A DNA stretch of 64,000 nt from Euleptes europaea (Eukaryota; Chordata; Lepidosauria; Squamata; Sphaerodactylidae), in contig NC_079312.1 of the NCBI RefSeq assembly GCF_029931775.1, positions 9,493,821 to 9,557,820 of the forward strand. Reading direction: 5' to 3'. Made by a program: the position numbers and the translations under genes. The notes beneath the pieces are model-generated. The model was not told the origin of the DNA and did not search any database. It saw nothing but the letters and a program-made list of their open reading frames with translations. Shown here one piece after another: positions 60,311 through 64,000 of the stretch (positions are counted from its first letter, which is position 1; every line of letters starts with the position of its first letter).

Positions 60311-63300
60311 GAGGTTACAGTGTGAGAGGACATTGTTTAAGGGTGTGTGGGTGTGTATAGCCTGCTGTAGAGTGGTCCCTGTTTGAGTAAGTGTTGTTTC
60401 TGTTTATCTCTTTTAGTTGAGTTGTAGCGGAGTGTGTTTGATAGACGGAGGTGACTGCAGAAGCTTATCGTCCTTGATTAGGAGGGTCTGCTCTGCATGG
60501 GGTGACTGCTGGCCCCACCTTCTCCTGGGTGAGCCTTTAATTGAGTTAGGACCGAGGCTTTTGCCCTGTGGCTCTTATCCTGGAGGGTCAGGCCTGGGGG
60601 ACCTTGTAAGCAGCGGAAAAGTTTATACATTTATATGTTTTGAATGTTTTTGCTTCTTCAAGGAAGGAATCTTGAGATGCAGTTTATCAGGAGAGTTATC
60701 AGGGAAGCCAGAAAAGAACTGAACCACTTCAGAAATGGATTTCATCAGCATGGCTAGTGAGGGAGCTGAAGCAGTGTTTTTGCAACGTTTTTGGCATGTT
60801 TGTATTCTTACCTGAGGGTAACAGCAATTACATTTGCAGCAAGTTTAAGTTGGCAGCCCTACTGGAGGAGAAGATACAGGGACTTGAGGCACATTTGTCC
60901 ACACTCTGTTTTATAAGGGAAGGTGAAGGGTTCATGGACAGAACTCATGAAGCACTCTTGAGGGGGCAACAGGAGGAGGAAAGAAAAGTATCTCAACAAA
61001 TAGAGGAACAACCAACACAGGAGGAGGGTGCATGAAAGAATGTGACCCTCAGGAGCAGGAAATTCAGGAGTCACTCTAATCCTCTGTTGCTAAGCAATCG
61101 GTTCCAGGATCTCCCCATAGATATTGATTCTGGACCACTGAAACAAGGACTACCCCCCCAAACCTCCTCAAAACTTGAGGGAAGTTTCTCAGGCACCTGT
61201 GGATGAGAGGACGCGAGCTTCTGCTGCCCAATTTAGGAAACTGTGTGTTCTGGTAATTGGGGATACCCTACTGAGAGGGGTAGAGTGTAAAGAGTGCTGA
61301 CTGGACTTGTTGTCTTGAGAGGCATATTGTCTACCAGGTGCACACTCATCAAGCCCACAGATTATTATCCTTTCTCGCTCATTCATGTGGGAACAAATGA
61401 TATTGCCCAGCACAGTCCTATACAAATTAAAAGAGACTATGCAGCTCTGTGCAAGAAGGTGAAGGACCTGGGGGCACAGTTCTTCCTGTGGAAGGTCATG
61501 GCTTGGGAAGAGAAAGAATACTGCAAATTAATGACTGGCTGCGTAGATGGTGTCATCAGGAAAGGTTTGGTTTATTGGACCATGGCTTATGCTTTTGAGA
61601 TGAAGCTCTTCTAATGGGAGATGGTTTGCACCTCATGAGGGTAAGAAAAAATGTGCTTGGTGAGACCCCTGCAAACCTGATAAGGAGGGCTTTAAACTAA
61701 ATCCTATGGTGGAGCGAGACACAAACTTAAAGCCTAGTATGATGACAAGAACTGAAGATAAGAATAATAAAGATTTGCGGGAAGTGGCACATATGTAAGG
61801 AAACTAACTTATGGGTAAGTACAGAAATGAAAACCTCAGGGCACAAAACCATGGATACTAATATCTCTACACTTATGCGCAGAGTATGGGAAACAAACAG
61901 GGGGAATTCAAAGTCCTAATATAGGAAGGGGATTTTGACCTAATAGGCATTACTGAAACTCGGTGGGATGACACTCACAATTGGAATATTAGGACTGAGG
62001 GGTACAACTTGTTTAAAAGAGATTGATAAGGAAGGGAGGAGGAGTAGCATTATATGTCAAGGATGTGTATACACTTGTGAAGAAATACATGAATCTGAGA
62101 ATGGAAGTTCAGTCGAGAGTCTATGGGTAAAAATAAAAGGAGTAAGAAATAACAGTAATATTATGGTGGGAGTCTACTATCAGACCAGCAAACCAGGCAG
62201 AGGATTTAGATGAGATATTCTTGGACAGATTACAAAGTTCCCAGAGACAGGACACAGTGGTCATATGAATTCCTGACTTGCAAATTGAGGGCAAGATCTG
62301 AGCAAGGCTGTCAAAGATAGGACATTTTGGAGGACATTGATTCATAGGGTCACCATGAGTCGGAATCGACTTGACAGCACTTAACAAACACACAGTCCAA
62401 CCTATATGTCTGACTACGTACAGCTTTTATTTCCCCCAAGGTTGGACTTTAGGAAAGCAAATGTTAACAATCTTAAACTTATGCTAGTAGAATCCCATGG
62501 TCAGAAATAAGGAGTTCAAGAAAAGTGTGAATTTCTTAAAAATGAAATACTGAAGGCGCAATCACAAACCATTCCCATGAGAAAGAAAAATGGGAGGAGC
62601 CTAAAGAGGCCAGGTTTTTAAAGATTTGAGAAATAAAAAAGACTCATTTAGGAAGTGGAAGGAGGGCCTTATAACCAAAGAGGAATATAAACAAATAACT
62701 AGTACTTGTAGGGAAAGTGTTAGGAAAGCGAGATGCTCAACACAACAAAAAAGGGTTCTTTTCCTATGTTCAGAGTAAGAATAAGAACAAAGACATGATA
62801 AGCCCATTGCAGGGACCAGAAAGTGAAATTGTAAAAGGAGATGAAGAGAGGACAGAACTGCTCAATTCCTACTTTTCCTCAGTCTTCTCTTGCGAGGGAA
62901 ATGGTGCTCAGAATGGAATAAACAAAACACATTATGAGGGCAGGAAGTTGGAGCCTAGGATTGGCGTAGGAATAGTGCACAAACACCCAGTTTCTTTGAA
63001 TGAAAAAGGTCCTCATGGCCAGATGAACTGCATCTAAGAGTACTAAAAGAACTTGCAGATGTAATTTCTGAGCCTCTGTCCATTATTTTTGAGAATTCTT
63101 GGAGAGCAGATGAGGTTCCAGAAGATTGGAGGCAGGCAAATGTTGCCCCCATCTTCAAGAAGGGGAAAAAGGAGGATCCAGGTAACTACCGACCCATCAC
63201 CTTGATGTCTATACCTGGAAAAGTCTTAGAACAAATCATCAAACGGTCAGTCCTGGAGCATTTAAAAAGGATGGCTCTGATTACTAAGAGCCAGCACAGG

Positions 63301-63359
63301 TTTCTCAAGAACAAGTCATGTCAGACTAATCTTATTTCTTTTTTTTGAGAAAATTACTA
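60311..63359 (+). mobile_element. CR1 LINE, nearly full 5' part, decayed
   Basis: 5' UTR (60311-60730), ORF1 with LAALLEEKIQGLEAHLSTL (coiled coil, about 60850) and the esterase-like block VLVIGDTLLRGVE and DYYPFSLIHVGTND (61250-61400), then ORF2: endonuclease remnants (about 61860-62220), linker (62450-62770) and start of the reverse transcriptase (NYRPITLMSIPGKVLEQII, about 63185). Several stops and frame changes. It ends at 63359 where a Tc1-like transposon sits. The same CR1 region starts the copy at 27555. Confidence 0.85.
62283..62395 (+). mobile_element. BovB/RTE-like 3' end nested in the CR1
   Basis: AGATCTGAGCAAGGCTGTCA … CGACTTGACAGCACTTAACA with a CA-rich end, as at 21697-21871. 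It interrupts the CR1 endonuclease-to-linker region. Confidence 0.75.
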
Positions 63360-64000
63360 CAGTAAGGGGGGAAAGTATTTGATCCCCTGCTAAATTTGGC
63401 CGTTTGCCCTCTGACGAAGAAATGACCAGTCCATAATTTTAATCGTAGGTCTATTGTAGCTGTGAGAGACAGAATAACAACAGGAAAACCCCCAGAAACC
63501 CAGAAGACAAAAGTCAGAGATTGATTTGCATTATAATGAGTGAAATAACTATTTGATCCCCTATCAACCAGCCAGATTTTTAATCCCCTATCAACCAGCC
63601 AGATTCGATCCCCTATCAACCAGCCAGATGTCAGGATACCTGGTATCTTCACTGTATGTAATGAGCTGAGATTAGAAGCACCTGCTGTAAGGGAGAGGTT
63701 TTACCTGTAATCCCAGCTCGATATAGTACCTGTACAAAAGACACCTGTCGACAGAAGCAATCAATCCATCAGATTCCAAACTAGCCACCAAGACCAAAGA
63801 GCTGTCCAAGGATATCAGGGACAAGATTGTAAACCTGCACAAGGCTGGACTGGGCTACAAGACTATTGCCAAGCAGCTTGGTGAGAAGGTGACAACAGTT
63901 GGTGCAATAATTCGCAAATGGAAGAAACACAAAATAACTGTCAACCTCCCTCGGTCTGGGGCTCCATGCAAGATCTCATCTCGTGGAGTTGCAATGATCA
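63360..64000 (+). mobile_element. Tc1/mariner-type transposon, left part
   Basis: Starts CAGTAAGGGGGGAAAGTATT right after a TA dinucleotide (63358-63359), the Tc1 target. The left inverted repeat is followed by a local triplication (63555-63631). From about 63785 an open frame encodes the transposase N-terminus: [20 protein letters not shown], then [20 protein letters not shown] and [19 protein letters not shown], the helix-turn-helix DNA-binding region. It remains open to the window edge; the DDE catalytic part is outside. Confidence 0.88.

Overview
The window looks like a squamate reptile (lizard or snake) chromosome. Evidence: vertebrate SCAN-KRAB-C2H2 zinc-finger genes with introns, a dense load of CR1, BovB/RTE-like and L2-like LINE pieces, Penelope-like pieces, Sauria-type and other tRNA-derived SINEs, hAT and Tc1 DNA transposons. 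I cannot place it below Squamata from sequence alone. All family names for repeats come from remembered signatures, not a search.

The window is a tandem cluster of paralogous SCAN-KRAB-C2H2 genes and their wreckage. Gene A (+, promoter/noncoding exon ~7.1-7.34 kb, coding 8856-14835) has six coding exons that splice in frame: SCAN, linker, short linker, KRAB-A, a 123-bp spacer exon, and a finger exon with 11 intact fingers (predicted 760 aa). Gene B (+, exon 1 ~20.5-20.78 kb, coding 22843-32618) has the same exons but its spacer exon is 122 bp and out of frame; because the flanking phases are symmetrical, skipping it restores an 883-aa protein with about 18 intact fingers. Gene C (-, finger exon 57654-59824) carries a striking homogenised array of near-identical fingers joined by non-canonical TKKKL-type linkers; its 5' exons are not in the window. 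Pseudogene D (-, finger remnant 43190-44100) has lost its SCAN and KRAB exons, yet a piece of its promoter/exon 1 survives at ~48430-48600.

Region by region: 1-7 kb is the decayed 3' flank of a zinc-finger gene to the left, with SINE and CR1 insertions; 7-15 kb gene A; 15-20.5 kb repeats, including a hairpin retroposon, an inverted flank block and a 153-bp tandem array; 20.5-33.5 kb gene B with a LINE and a CR1 in its introns; 33.6-38.4 kb a second copy of the 1-4 kb flank; 38.4-43 kb repeats and gene-poor sequence; 43-48.6 kb the wreck of gene D with Penelope-like, LTR-type and 5'-inverted CR1 insertions; 48.6-53.9 kb CR1 debris and another flank copy; 53.86-56.22 kb a hAT-like element with a GC-rich tandem duplication; 57.4-60.3 kb gene C; 60.3-64 kb a CR1 with ORF1/ORF2 pieces, cut by a Tc1-like transposon that runs off the right edge.

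Inferred biology: the proteins should dimerise through SCAN, contact corepressor machinery through KRAB, and bind DNA through fingers that differ between copies, the usual birth-and-death pattern of vertebrate KRAB-type repressor clusters.
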